Source: Oscillospiraceae bacterium
GTDB lineage: Bacteria; Bacillota_A; Clostridia; Oscillospirales; Oscillospiraceae
Direction of reading: 5' to 3'
NCBI GenBank assembly: GCA_017545325.1
Contig: JAFWOX010000041.1
Span: forward strand, 1-7,856
Length of the DNA: 7,856 nucleotides
This document shows positions 1 through 6,352 of this stretch, one piece after another (the first letter of the stretch is position 1; the number at the start of each line of letters is the position of its first letter). Position numbers and translations under genes: made by a program. A model generated the notes under the pieces. It was not told the origin of the DNA. It saw nothing but the letters and a program-made list of their open reading frames with translations, and did no database searches.

Positions 1-140
1 TTGACGAAAATGCGCCCTCGATGCTAAACTGGTCATGGAAATTCAGCCCTTTCATGGCAGTTGTTGTGTAGCAACTACATCTTACCATGTTCGAGTTGAA
101 TTTCCTCTTTTATTTGTCACCTATCATTTGTACCATATCA
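1..140 (+). repeat. Left copy of a perfect 140-bp terminal inverted repeat
   Basis: These bases are the exact reverse complement of 7717-7856; identity stops sharply at base 141 (C here, where the other copy would require T). The inner half (72-140) is AT-rich and looks non-coding. It contains two near-copies of a short motif, ATTTGTCACC (112-121) and ATTTGTACC (126-134). The outer half is about 48% GC. One frame running in from the edge encodes 22 residues ending in SPFMAVVV and stops at TAG 69-71. The opposite strand has a frame from ATG at 88 that stays open to the edge and contains MKGLNFHDQFSIEGAF. Either could be the tip of a gene in a repeated element, perhaps an insertion sequence, lying outside the window; I recognise neither. 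The repeat is certain; its nature is not. Confidence 0.97.
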
Positions 141-181
141 CTAAAGTATTGCAATTATATGAATTCCCGGTGAATGAAGCC

Positions 182-196
182 TCCCGGTCTTCGGGA
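182..196 (+). other. Short hairpin in the ftsZ upstream region
   Basis: TCCCG (182-186) and CGGGA (192-196) pair around a 5-base loop. An alternative pairing uses TTCCCG at 164-169 with CGGGAA at 192-197. A run of six T begins about a dozen bases downstream, too far for a good intrinsic terminator. It could weakly end transcription entering from the left repeat, or be incidental. The rest of 141-224 shows nothing else I can support. Confidence 0.25.
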
Positions 197-224
197 AAGG
201 AATGAGATTTTTTCCAAATTGGTA

Positions 225-253
225 TTGACCTCTGGCGAGCTTTGCTATAAAAT
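225..253 (+). promoter_or_regulatory. Sigma-A-type promoter of ftsZ
   Basis: TTGACC (225-230) and TAAAAT (248-253) are separated by 17 bases, each matching the consensus at 5 of 6 positions. TATAAA (246-251) is an alternative -10 box with a 15-base spacer. Transcription would start near base 260, leaving a short leader of about 30 bases before the ATG at 289. Confidence 0.7.
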
Positions 254-273
254 TATGAAACTAAGAGTATATG

Positions 274-280
274 AAGGAGG
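274..280 (+). promoter_or_regulatory. Ribosome binding site fixing the ftsZ start at 289
   Basis: AAGGAGG lies 8 bases before the ATG at 289-291. An in-frame ATG at 271 begins upstream of and overlaps this site, so it cannot use it; the start at 289 (protein beginning MPYDLETG) is preferred. Confidence 0.85.
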
Positions 281-288
281 ATTGCGCC

Positions 289-1359
289 ATGCCTTATGAT
301 CTGGAAACCGGTCCCGACAATGTCGTGAATATAAAGGTGATCGGCGTCGGCGGCGCCGGCAACAATGTGGTCAACCACATGGTGGAGGCCGGTACCACCG
401 GCGTAGAATTCATCGCGGTCAATACGGACAAGCAGGTGCTTGCCATCTCCAAGGCGGATCAGAAGGTCCAGATCGGAGAAAAGCTGACTCATGGGCAGGG
501 CGCGGGTTCCGATCCGGAGGTAGGCAAGAAGTCTGCTGAGGAAAGCCGCAATAACCTGGCCAAGATGTTCGAAGATGCGGATATGGCCTTTATCACCGCC
601 GGAATGGGCGGCGGTACGGGTACCGGCGCGGCCCCCGTGGTGGCGGATCTGGCCAAGGAATCCGGTATCCTCACCGTAGGCGTGGTCACCCGGCCCTTCG
701 CCTTTGAGGGCAAACGTAAGGCCGCCCAGGCGGACGCCGGCATTCAGGAGCTCCTGGGCAAGGTGGATTCCCTCTTGGTCATCCCCAACGAGCGACTGAA
801 GTACGTATCCGAGCAGAAGATCACCATGTTCAATGCCTTCCGTGTGGCGGACGAGGTCCTGCATCAAGCCGTCACCAGCATTTCCGATCTGATCAAGAAC
901 ACCGGCTTCATCAACCTGGACTTTGCCGATGTGACCACCATCATGAAGGACGCCGGCTATGCCCATATGGGCGTGGGTCACGCCAGCGGGAAGAACAAGG
1001 CGGAGGAGGCGGCGAAAATGGCCGTCACCAGTCCCCTGATGGAAACCAGCATCGATGGGGCGAAGGGCGTCCTGGTGAGCATTATCGGCTCCATGGACAT
1101 GGCGCTGGAGGAAGTGGAAAAGGCCGCCGGCCTGGTCCAGGAGGCAGCACATCCCGACGCCAACATCATCTTCGGCGCCGCCTTCGACGAGACCATGGAG
1201 GATGAGATCCGGGTGATCATTATCGCCACCTGCTTTGAGGACGGCCCCCAGGCCGGAGCGAAGAAGGAGGAGGAGAAGGCTCCCGCCGCCCCGGAGAAGA
1301 CGGCTCCCGTTTCCGATGAAGATAAGGATTTTGGGGATATCCTGCGGATCTTCCGCTGA
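289..1359 (+). CDS. ftsZ: Cell division protein FtsZ (tubulin-like GTPase)
   Basis: This 356-residue protein is the GTPase that polymerises at midcell into the Z-ring and recruits the division machinery. The N-terminal glycine-rich loop GVGGAGNN is at residues 19-26. The tubulin signature GGGTGTG, which binds the GTP phosphates, is at 107-113. The T7 synergy loop NLDFADVTT is at 209-217, with the catalytic aspartates D211 and D214 that complete the active site of the neighbouring subunit. The globular core ends near residue 316. A charged, Ala/Pro/Glu/Lys-rich linker of about 30 residues follows, then a terminal peptide DFGDILRIFR, which would be the site bound by membrane tethers such as FtsA or SepF. 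That peptide lacks the proline of the more usual D-I-P-x-F-L form. Length is normal to slightly short. It has its own promoter, and no division genes (ftsA, ftsQ, mur genes) are visible beside it. Family assignment is certain. Confidence 0.98.
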   Translation: MPYDLETGPDNVVNIKVIGVGGAGNNVVNHMVEAGTTGVEFIAVNTDKQVLAISKADQKVQIGEKLTHGQGAGSDPEVGKKSAEESRNNLAKMFEDADMAFITAGMGGGTGTGAAPVVADLAKESGILTVGVVTRPFAFEGKRKAAQADAGIQELLGKVDSLLVIPNERLKYVSEQKITMFNAFRVADEVLHQAVTSISDLIKNTGFINLDFADVTTIMKDAGYAHMGVGHASGKNKAEEAAKMAVTSPLMETSIDGAKGVLVSIIGSMDMALEEVEKAAGLVQEAAHPDANIIFGAAFDETMEDEIRVIIIATCFEDGPQAGAKKEEEKAPAAPEKTAPVSDEDKDFGDILRIFR

Positions 1360-1381
1360 GTAAAGCGTAAAAAATCATTCT

Positions 1382-1405
1382 GCGGGCGGCCATCAGGCCG
1401 CCCGC
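1382..1405 (+). other. Perfect 10-bp GC hairpin after ftsZ
   Basis: GCGGGCGGCC (1382-1391) pairs perfectly with GGCCGCCCGC (1396-1405) across the loop ATCA, 22 bases after the ftsZ stop. No T-run follows on the plus strand: the next bases are CGCTGCAAATGGGAGG, leading straight into the next gene's ribosome binding site. It is therefore a poor intrinsic terminator by sequence. It could be a partial terminator, a 3'-end stabiliser for ftsZ mRNA, or a Rho-type or pausing element that lowers expression of the downstream genes. Confidence 0.6.
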
Positions 1406-1415
1406 CGCTGCAAAT

Positions 1416-1421
1416 GGGAGG
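1416..1421 (+). promoter_or_regulatory. Ribosome binding site implying a TTG start at 1429
   Basis: GGGAGG ends 7 bases before an in-frame TTG at 1429-1431. The in-frame ATG at 1414 overlaps this site and has no purine-rich sequence at a suitable distance ahead of it, so TTG is the better start. Confidence 0.65.
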
Positions 1422-1428
1422 TATTCCC

Positions 1429-2298
1429 TTGGCAACTGCACAGACCCTGGTCTTTTCCGAATCGCTGATCACCGCGCTGAGCTTTTTGTTTTCCTTCTGC
1501 CTGCTGGCTCCGGCGCTCTATTACGTCTGGTTCGTCTATCGGCGCAAGCTGGACCATACCGGCCTGTTGGGCGGCCTGGCCGCCTTTTTCCTCTTCGGCT
1601 ATCTGACCACAGGAATGCTCCTGGGGCTTCTTGCGCCTGCGGATCGAAAGGAGGAGATGAGCCCCTGGACCTATGCTCTGCTTCGGGGAGCGATCACCGC
1701 GCTGGTGGAAGTGGGCGGCTGCTGGCTCAGCTTGCAGTTCCTCCGCCGGGGCAGAACGGAGGCGCGGCGCACTGTGCGCGTTCCCATCGGCTTCGGCCTG
1801 GGTTACCGGCTCTTTGACCTTCTTTATCTCGGCGCCTTCAATGCCCTCTTCCGCCTGCTGAATGCCCTGAGCGTGAACCGGGATGGGCTGGAAACCATAC
1901 TGGAAGGGGTAGAGGCGGAGGCTGCTCCTGCGCTGGAGGCTCAGCTGCGGCTGCTGGCGGAAACCGCTCCGCGGATGTATTGGCTCAGCGCCGCAGACTA
2001 TCTCTGCCTGCTTGTCCTCTCCGTATGCGCGGCCCGTCTCCTGTGGTACAGTATGGAGGGGGGACTGAAGTCTCCGGAGATCCGTTTTCTGCCCCTGGTA
2101 TTTGCCGTACGTCTGGTGGGGGAGGGTCTTCTGGCGCTGTACCAGAGCGGCGGCGGCAGCTTCCTGGCCTGTGCCGGCGCCTACTATGTCCTTACGGCGG
2201 CCCTGGCCTGCTTCACCTGGTACCAGTCCAGTCAGCGGGACAGCAAAGAGCTGCTGCACGATGAACACCTGAAGAGCCGGATAAGACCAAAACGATGA
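1429..2298 (+). CDS. Polytopic membrane protein, possibly a divergent YhfC-family (intramembrane-protease-like) protein
   Basis: From the TTG start the protein has 289 residues and is strongly hydrophobic, with about seven likely membrane segments (roughly 8-36, 45-69, 80-105, 117-146, 184-208, 218-238, 243-264). A polar, acidic loop lies at about 148-182, and the C-terminal tail is basic (KSRIRPKR). The segment LVEVGGCWLSLQFLRRG (92-108) followed by PIGFGLGYRLFDLLYLG (119-135) resembles, from memory, the two key YhfC motifs: the Glu-Glu helix and the later GxGHGGxEA helix. In this protein one Glu is Val, and the His and the second-helix Glu are gone (GLGYRLFDLL). If the relation is real, a protease-like activity is probably lost. 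No signal peptide cleavage site is evident. It lies 69 nt after ftsZ and 31 nt before the hydrolase gene, so it is probably co-transcribed with the latter. The gene is convincing; the family call is tentative. Confidence 0.72.
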   Translation: MATAQTLVFSESLITALSFLFSFCLLAPALYYVWFVYRRKLDHTGLLGGLAAFFLFGYLTTGMLLGLLAPADRKEEMSPWTYALLRGAITALVEVGGCWLSLQFLRRGRTEARRTVRVPIGFGLGYRLFDLLYLGAFNALFRLLNALSVNRDGLETILEGVEAEAAPALEAQLRLLAETAPRMYWLSAADYLCLLVLSVCAARLLWYSMEGGLKSPEIRFLPLVFAVRLVGEGLLALYQSGGGSFLACAGAYYVLTAALACFTWYQSSQRDSKELLHDEHLKSRIRPKR

Positions 2299-2313
2299 CA
2301 AGAGAATATCAAT

Positions 2314-2320
2314 AAAGGAG
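2314..2320 (+). promoter_or_regulatory. Ribosome binding site favouring a start at 2330
   Basis: AAAGGAG lies 9 bases before the ATG at 2330 and only 3 bases before an in-frame ATG at 2324. The spacing favours 2330. I see no promoter in the 31-base gap 2299-2329, which supports transcription from upstream. Confidence 0.65.
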
Positions 2321-2329
2321 TGTATGGTT

Positions 2330-4084
2330 ATGCTGGAAAGCAAGTGTTTTGTGGATCCCCTGAGCGCTCCCTTTTCCCGCCGCGGAAGCGATATGGCCTT
2401 TGCCAACGCCAACAACGGGGATAGTCAGTACGGGAAAAACACCCTGTATCTCATGACCTGCCGGGGCGGGGTCAACGCCGCCGCCTTCGGCTCCCAGAAC
2501 GGATGCCGTCAGGTGGCCCTGGAGCTGATGGCGGGGGGCCAGAAGCTGCCCACCGTGATTTCCACCACCGAGACGGAGGTGATTCTGGAGAGCCAAAAGG
2601 GCAGTGTCCGTTTCTGCATCGGGGAGCGGAAGCTGATCCTGGGGGAGGGCAAGGATGGGCTCAGCCTGCGCCTCACGCCCCAGCGCGGCGCCTTCGGCGC
2701 CGGCGCTCTGGAGCTGGGGGACGGGACCTGGCGCTTTCCCTTCGGGGACAATACCGGGCTCCTGGTGCCCTTTAAGGGGACCGTTTCCCTGCTGCCCGGA
2801 GGCGCTCTGCTCCTGAACCCGGATGGGAAGGGCGATATCTCCTTCGCCATCGAGGAATTCAGCATCGACCCCAAGGCCAGGCCCATGAAGGACTATCCCA
2901 AGTATGCCGCCGCGGTCAGGGCGGTGCAGAGGGAATTCGACGCCTTCTGCAAGGCGGTGTGCCCCAGCCTTCCGGCGGAGTTCGAGCCCATGCGCCGTCA
3001 GGCCCTGTGGAACACCTGGAGCCTCATGCAGGATCCGGATGGAGAGAATGCCTACAAGCATCCCATGGTGAACATGATGCGCATCATCTTTGAGAGCGCC
3101 TTCGGCTGGCAGCAGGCTATGCAGGCCATTTTCCTCAGCCGGGATCCGAAGCTGGCCTGGAACATCCTCCGCTCCAGCTTCGACGAGCAGGATGCCAACG
3201 GCCGGATCAAGGACTCCATCTCCTTCCGCAGCACCACCGGCATGGGCATGAAGCCGCCCTTCCAGGGGGTGGCGCTGGAATGGCTCATGGATCACTGCGA
3301 CTTGAGCAAGATCAGCAAGGCGGAGAAGAAGGACCTGTACGACCATATGGCCCGGTGGGTGGAGTTTTTCTTCAACTTCCGGGATCTGGACCGTGACGGG
3401 GTCTGGGAGAACCAGGGACCGGTGGAGACCGGCTGGGAGGACGCCTCCTATTTCTATGTGGGCTTCCCTCTGGCCTGCCCGGATATGAACGCCTACACCG
3501 TGCGCCTGATGGATGCTCTGGCCCGCCTGGGTCGGGAGATCGGCGTTCCTGAGGAGGACTGCCTGGTGTGGACGGCCTGGGCGGATAAGCTGACCCAGCA
3601 GATCATCGATATGTTCTGGACCGGGGAACGCTGGGTCGCCCTGAATCCCCGCACGGGGCAGAAGGCGGAGTCCCTGAGCCTGCCCATGTTCGGCGCCCTG
3701 ATCCTGGGGGATAGGCTGCCGAAGGAGATCCTGGATAAGACCATCGACTTCATCTGGAAAAACGGGTTCGTCACGGATTACGGCTTCGCCTCCGAGAGCG
3801 TGGACAGTCCCTATTTCCACCATGGCTTCACCGGCGGCAGCATCATCGTTCCCGCCCAGCTCATCTTCTGCCTGGCCCTTGAGGCCGCAGGCAGGCCGGA
3901 TCTGGCCAGGGAGATGGGGCTGCGGTATGCCCGCACCCTGCGGGATAACGGCATGTTCCATATCCATAACGCCTTCACCGGGGAAGGGGAACGGGGCCTG
4001 GTGGCCTTCGGAGAGAAACAGCTGTTCTGGTCCTCCTGGGCTTCCTCCTGCTACATTTTCTTTGCGGAGCGATACGGGAAATAA
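2330..4084 (+). CDS. GH63/MGH-like (alpha/alpha)6-barrel glycoside hydrolase
   Basis: This 584-residue protein lacks a signal peptide, so it should be cytoplasmic. Residues 1 to about 185 look like a beta-sandwich-type N-terminal domain. From about residue 187 it is helical and rich in aromatic residues, matching the (alpha/alpha)6 barrel of the GH63 / mannosylglycerate-hydrolase-like group. Landmarks are W-N-T-W-S-L in the first helices, ETGWEDASYF (366-375), YFHHGFTGGSIIVP (495-508), and HIHNAFTGEGE (544-554) followed by FGEKQLFWSSW (560-570). In the GH63/GH37 relatives I recall, the acid Asp sits right after Gly-Trp or Gly-Leu; here that residue is E370, followed by D371. The base Glu of the ENY-x-x-x-TG motif aligns with H544. 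So the fold call is good, but the catalytic pair may be altered, and substrate and activity cannot be named. The nearby membrane protein gives no clue to a substrate. It ends just before a hairpin shared with the converging HAD gene. Confidence 0.8.
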   Translation: MLESKCFVDPLSAPFSRRGSDMAFANANNGDSQYGKNTLYLMTCRGGVNAAAFGSQNGCRQVALELMAGGQKLPTVISTTETEVILESQKGSVRFCIGERKLILGEGKDGLSLRLTPQRGAFGAGALELGDGTWRFPFGDNTGLLVPFKGTVSLLPGGALLLNPDGKGDISFAIEEFSIDPKARPMKDYPKYAAAVRAVQREFDAFCKAVCPSLPAEFEPMRRQALWNTWSLMQDPDGENAYKHPMVNMMRIIFESAFGWQQAMQAIFLSRDPKLAWNILRSSFDEQDANGRIKDSISFRSTTGMGMKPPFQGVALEWLMDHCDLSKISKAEKKDLYDHMARWVEFFFNFRDLDRDGVWENQGPVETGWEDASYFYVGFPLACPDMNAYTVRLMDALARLGREIGVPEEDCLVWTAWADKLTQQIIDMFWTGERWVALNPRTGQKAESLSLPMFGALILGDRLPKEILDKTIDFIWKNGFVTDYGFASESVDSPYFHHGFTGGSIIVPAQLIFCLALEAAGRPDLAREMGLRYARTLRDNGMFHIHNAFTGEGERGLVAFGEKQLFWSSWASSCYIFFAERYGK

Positions 4085-4102
4085 GGCGATAAAAGAATTG
4101 AG

Positions 4103-4130
4103 CACCCTCGCGGCGAATACCGCGAGGGTG
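4103..4130. terminator. Bidirectional terminator between converging genes
   Basis: CACCCTCGCGG (4103-4113) pairs perfectly with CCGCGAGGGTG (4120-4130) over a 6-base loop. The plus-strand hydrolase stops at 4084 and the minus-strand HAD gene stops at 4139, so the hairpin serves both. The tail is TCCCTTTGTC on the plus strand and CTCAATTCTTTTATC on the minus strand. The minus-strand tail is the more T-rich, so termination of the arg operon may be the stronger. Confidence 0.8.
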
Positions 4131-4138
4131 TCCCTTTG

Positions 4139-4960
4139 TCAGTCTGATTTGCCAAACCTGCTGAGGAGCCAGCGAGCCACGCTGTCCTTGTCATTCGATC
4201 CGATCACCGCCGTGGCGGCCGCCTTGAGCTCCGGAACGGCGTTTTCCACGGCATAGGCTTCGTCCGCGATGCGGAACATGTCCAGATCGTTGATTCCGTC
4301 CCCGAATACCACCAGCCGCTCGCAGCCCAGCAGCTCCTTCAGCTGGAGGATCGCATGGGATTTGGATGCGCTTTTCGGCATGATCTCCAGCCATTGCTCC
4401 CCGGAATAAATATCCCGCTGGTAAACGCAGTGGTACAGACCTGAACAGGCTTCATAGAAGGGGGCAAGCTTTTCGGGTTTGTCAATACAGGCGAGGTAGA
4501 AAACGTCCCCTGTCAGCAATTCATCCGGTCCCGAAACCGGGCGGTCTCTGCTGTCTCCCAGCCTGCTCAGGACAAAATCCTTTGTTGCGGCATTGATCGC
4601 GTCCTTTTGATAAGAGAATCTTTCTTCCCCGCCGACATAAGCATAGACGATCGGCTGAATGCTTTTCTCGATCAATTCCCGAATCAGCTTGACGATAGGA
4701 TCCTTTTCAAAGAGATTTTCCCATAAGCGCTTTTTGCTGGCATTATCCAGAATGAGCGCCCCATTATACAGGATGAGGGGAAATGCCGCGGTCAATCCCT
4801 CTGTCGCTCTGTGCGCGGTGTTGTATGACCGGGCGGTGGCGTAGGAGAACAACATACCCTCCTGAACCAGGGCGTTGATGGCGGCGTTGGTAAACGGGGA
4901 GGTCCTTTGATCGGACCGGAGCAGCGTTCCGTCCAGGTCGGAGACATACAGCGTCTTCAT
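4139..4960 (-). CDS. Cof-type HAD-superfamily hydrolase (sugar/nucleotide phosphatase-like)
   Basis: This 273-residue cytoplasmic protein belongs to the HAD phosphatases of the Cof/YidA (subclass IIB) type, which usually remove phosphate from small sugar phosphates or cofactors. Motif I is DLDGTLL with the nucleophile D8 and acid/base D10. Motif II is the Thr in SYATARS (T42). The motif III lysine is probably K200 in PKSASKSHAI. Motif IV is GDGINDLDM (220-228), with D221 and D225 binding Mg2+. The region between about 85 and 190 is the C2-type cap that sets substrate choice. All core residues are present, so it should be active; the substrate is unknown. It starts 6 nt after the argH stop, so it is most likely translated from the argGH transcript. 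A 60-base sample (4621-4680) is 48% GC against 68% in a sample of argH (5221-5280), suggesting a different origin from its neighbours. Confidence 0.93.
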   Translation of the reverse strand: MKTLYVSDLDGTLLRSDQRTSPFTNAAINALVQEGMLFSYATARSYNTAHRATEGLTAAFPLILYNGALILDNASKKRLWENLFEKDPIVKLIRELIEKSIQPIVYAYVGGEERFSYQKDAINAATKDFVLSRLGDSRDRPVSGPDELLTGDVFYLACIDKPEKLAPFYEACSGLYHCVYQRDIYSGEQWLEIMPKSASKSHAILQLKELLGCERLVVFGDGINDLDMFRIADEAYAVENAVPELKAAATAVIGSNDKDSVARWLLSRFGKSD

Positions 4961-4966
4961 TACGCT

Positions 4967-6352
4967 CTATTCGGCCTCCAAAGCCTTCTTCAGCGCTTCC
5001 AGCTGCCTGTCCACCTGCTCCGGTGCGGTGCCCCCCAGGGAGGAACGGCGCAGGACGCAGGCGTCCAGATCCAGGGCCTCGTACAGCCCCCGGTCAAATA
5101 CCGGGCTGGCCTCCAGATAAGCCTCCAGGGGAAGCTCCTCCAGGGTGACGCCCTCTCTGACGCAGCGGGCCACCAGCTGTCCCACTAGCTTGTAGGCGGT
5201 GCGGAAGGGGACGCCCTTCTTCTCCACCAGCCAGTCCGCCAGATCCGTGGCATTGATGAAGCCCATGGCGGCGGCGCGGCGCATATTCTCTCTGTTTGCC
5301 TTCATGCTATCCAGCATAGGGGCCAGAACGCCCAGGCAGGCGTCCGCCGTATCGAAGGCGTCGAAGATGGCCTCCTTGTCCTCCTGCATATCCTTGTTGT
5401 AGGCCAGAGGGATGCCCTTCATCACCGTGAGCAGGCCCACCAGGTCTCCGTAGACCCGTCCGGTCTTGCCCCGGATCAGCTCAGCCATATCCGGGTTTTT
5501 CTTCTGGGGCATGATGGAGGAGCCGGTAGTCCAGGCGTCGGAGAGCTCGATGAATTTGAATTCCCAGCTGGACCAGAGGATCAGCTCCTCCGAGAGCCGG
5601 GAGAGATGGGTCATGAGGATGGCGAGGGAGGAGGCCAGTTCCAGGACGAAATCCCGGTCCGAAACCGCATCCAGGCTGTTCAGGCTGACGCCGGTAAAGC
5701 CCAGGTCCCGGGCGGTCCTCTCCCGGTCGATGGGATGACTGGTACCCGCCAGGGCGCCGGCTCCCAGGGGGTTCTGGCTGTCCATCCGGGCGGCGGCGTC
5801 CTTCAGCCGACCCAGGTCCCGCAGCAGCATCCAGGCATAGGCCAGGAGCTGATGGCCGAAGGTGATGGGCTGGGCCCGCTGCAGATGGGTATAGCCGGGC
5901 ATGACGGCGCCCCGGTTGGCCTCCGCCTGCCCCATGAGGGCGGAGATCACGGCGCGGATCTTCTCCCGGGTATCCGAGACCCGGCTGCGGAGATACAGGC
6001 GGGTATCCACCGCCACCTGGTCGTTCCGGCTGCGGGCGGTATGGAGCATCCGCCCCGCGTCGCCCTTCCGTTTGGTGAGCTCCGCTTCCACAAAGCTGTG
6101 GATATCCTCCGCCTCCGGATCGATGGTCAGCGCGCCGGAATCCAGCTCATTCAGGATCTCTTCCAGACCGGCCAGGATCTCCTCCGCCGCCTGGGCGGGG
6201 ATGATGCCTTGGGCGCCCAGCATGGCGGCATGGGCCATGCTGCCCCGGATATCCTGCCGGTACATGCGGCTGTCCACCCGGATGGAGGCGTTGAAGTCGT
6301 CCGCCGCCGCGTCTGTGGGGCTGCCGGCCCGGCCCTCCCAGAGCCGTGCCAT
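4967..6352 (-). CDS. argH: Argininosuccinate lyase
   Basis: This 461-residue enzyme splits argininosuccinate into arginine and fumarate, the last step of arginine synthesis, in the cytoplasm as a homotetramer. It belongs to the fumarase/aspartase superfamily. The signature GSSIMPQKKNPD is at 277-288 and carries the flexible-loop catalytic serine (S278/S279). HTARSRNDQ (104-112) and GYTHLQRAQP (153-162, with H155) supply the other conserved active-site segments. Length is standard for ArgH and no key residue is missing. The ATG shares its A (6352) with the TGA of argG, giving a TGATG overlap and only a weak AAGG ahead of it, which suggests translation by coupling to argG. The HAD gene follows 6 nt after its TAG stop. 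Confidence 0.98.
   Translation of the reverse strand: MARLWEGRAGSPTDAAADDFNASIRVDSRMYRQDIRGSMAHAAMLGAQGIIPAQAAEEILAGLEEILNELDSGALTIDPEAEDIHSFVEAELTKRKGDAGRMLHTARSRNDQVAVDTRLYLRSRVSDTREKIRAVISALMGQAEANRGAVMPGYTHLQRAQPITFGHQLLAYAWMLLRDLGRLKDAAARMDSQNPLGAGALAGTSHPIDRERTARDLGFTGVSLNSLDAVSDRDFVLELASSLAILMTHLSRLSEELILWSSWEFKFIELSDAWTTGSSIMPQKKNPDMAELIRGKTGRVYGDLVGLLTVMKGIPLAYNKDMQEDKEAIFDAFDTADACLGVLAPMLDSMKANRENMRRAAAMGFINATDLADWLVEKKGVPFRTAYKLVGQLVARCVREGVTLEELPLEAYLEASPVFDRGLYEALDLDACVLRRSSLGGTAPEQVDRQLEALKKALEAE

Noticed and set aside
1..30. A possible inward promoter in the repeat (TTGACG, 18 bases, TAAACT)
   Set aside because: The -10 box matches poorly (4 of 6), the spacer is not optimal, and the stretch may be coding in the repeated element. 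Not enough to call.
253..1152. A 299-codon minus-strand frame opposite ftsZ
   Set aside because: It is an antisense shadow of a clear FtsZ. It also crosses the ftsZ promoter and ribosome binding site region.
1393..2415. A 340-codon minus-strand frame opposite the membrane protein
   Set aside because: Its product is a Gln/Arg/Ala-rich string without domain features. The plus-strand frame has a clear pattern of membrane segments and a suitable ribosome binding site.
2309..4105. A 598-codon open frame on the minus strand opposite the hydrolase gene
   Set aside because: It is the mirror of a GC-rich coding region with few stop triplets. Its product is a Gly/Leu/His/Gln-rich string with no domain, and it runs through the terminator hairpin. 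The plus-strand product has a recognisable fold and a good ribosome binding site.
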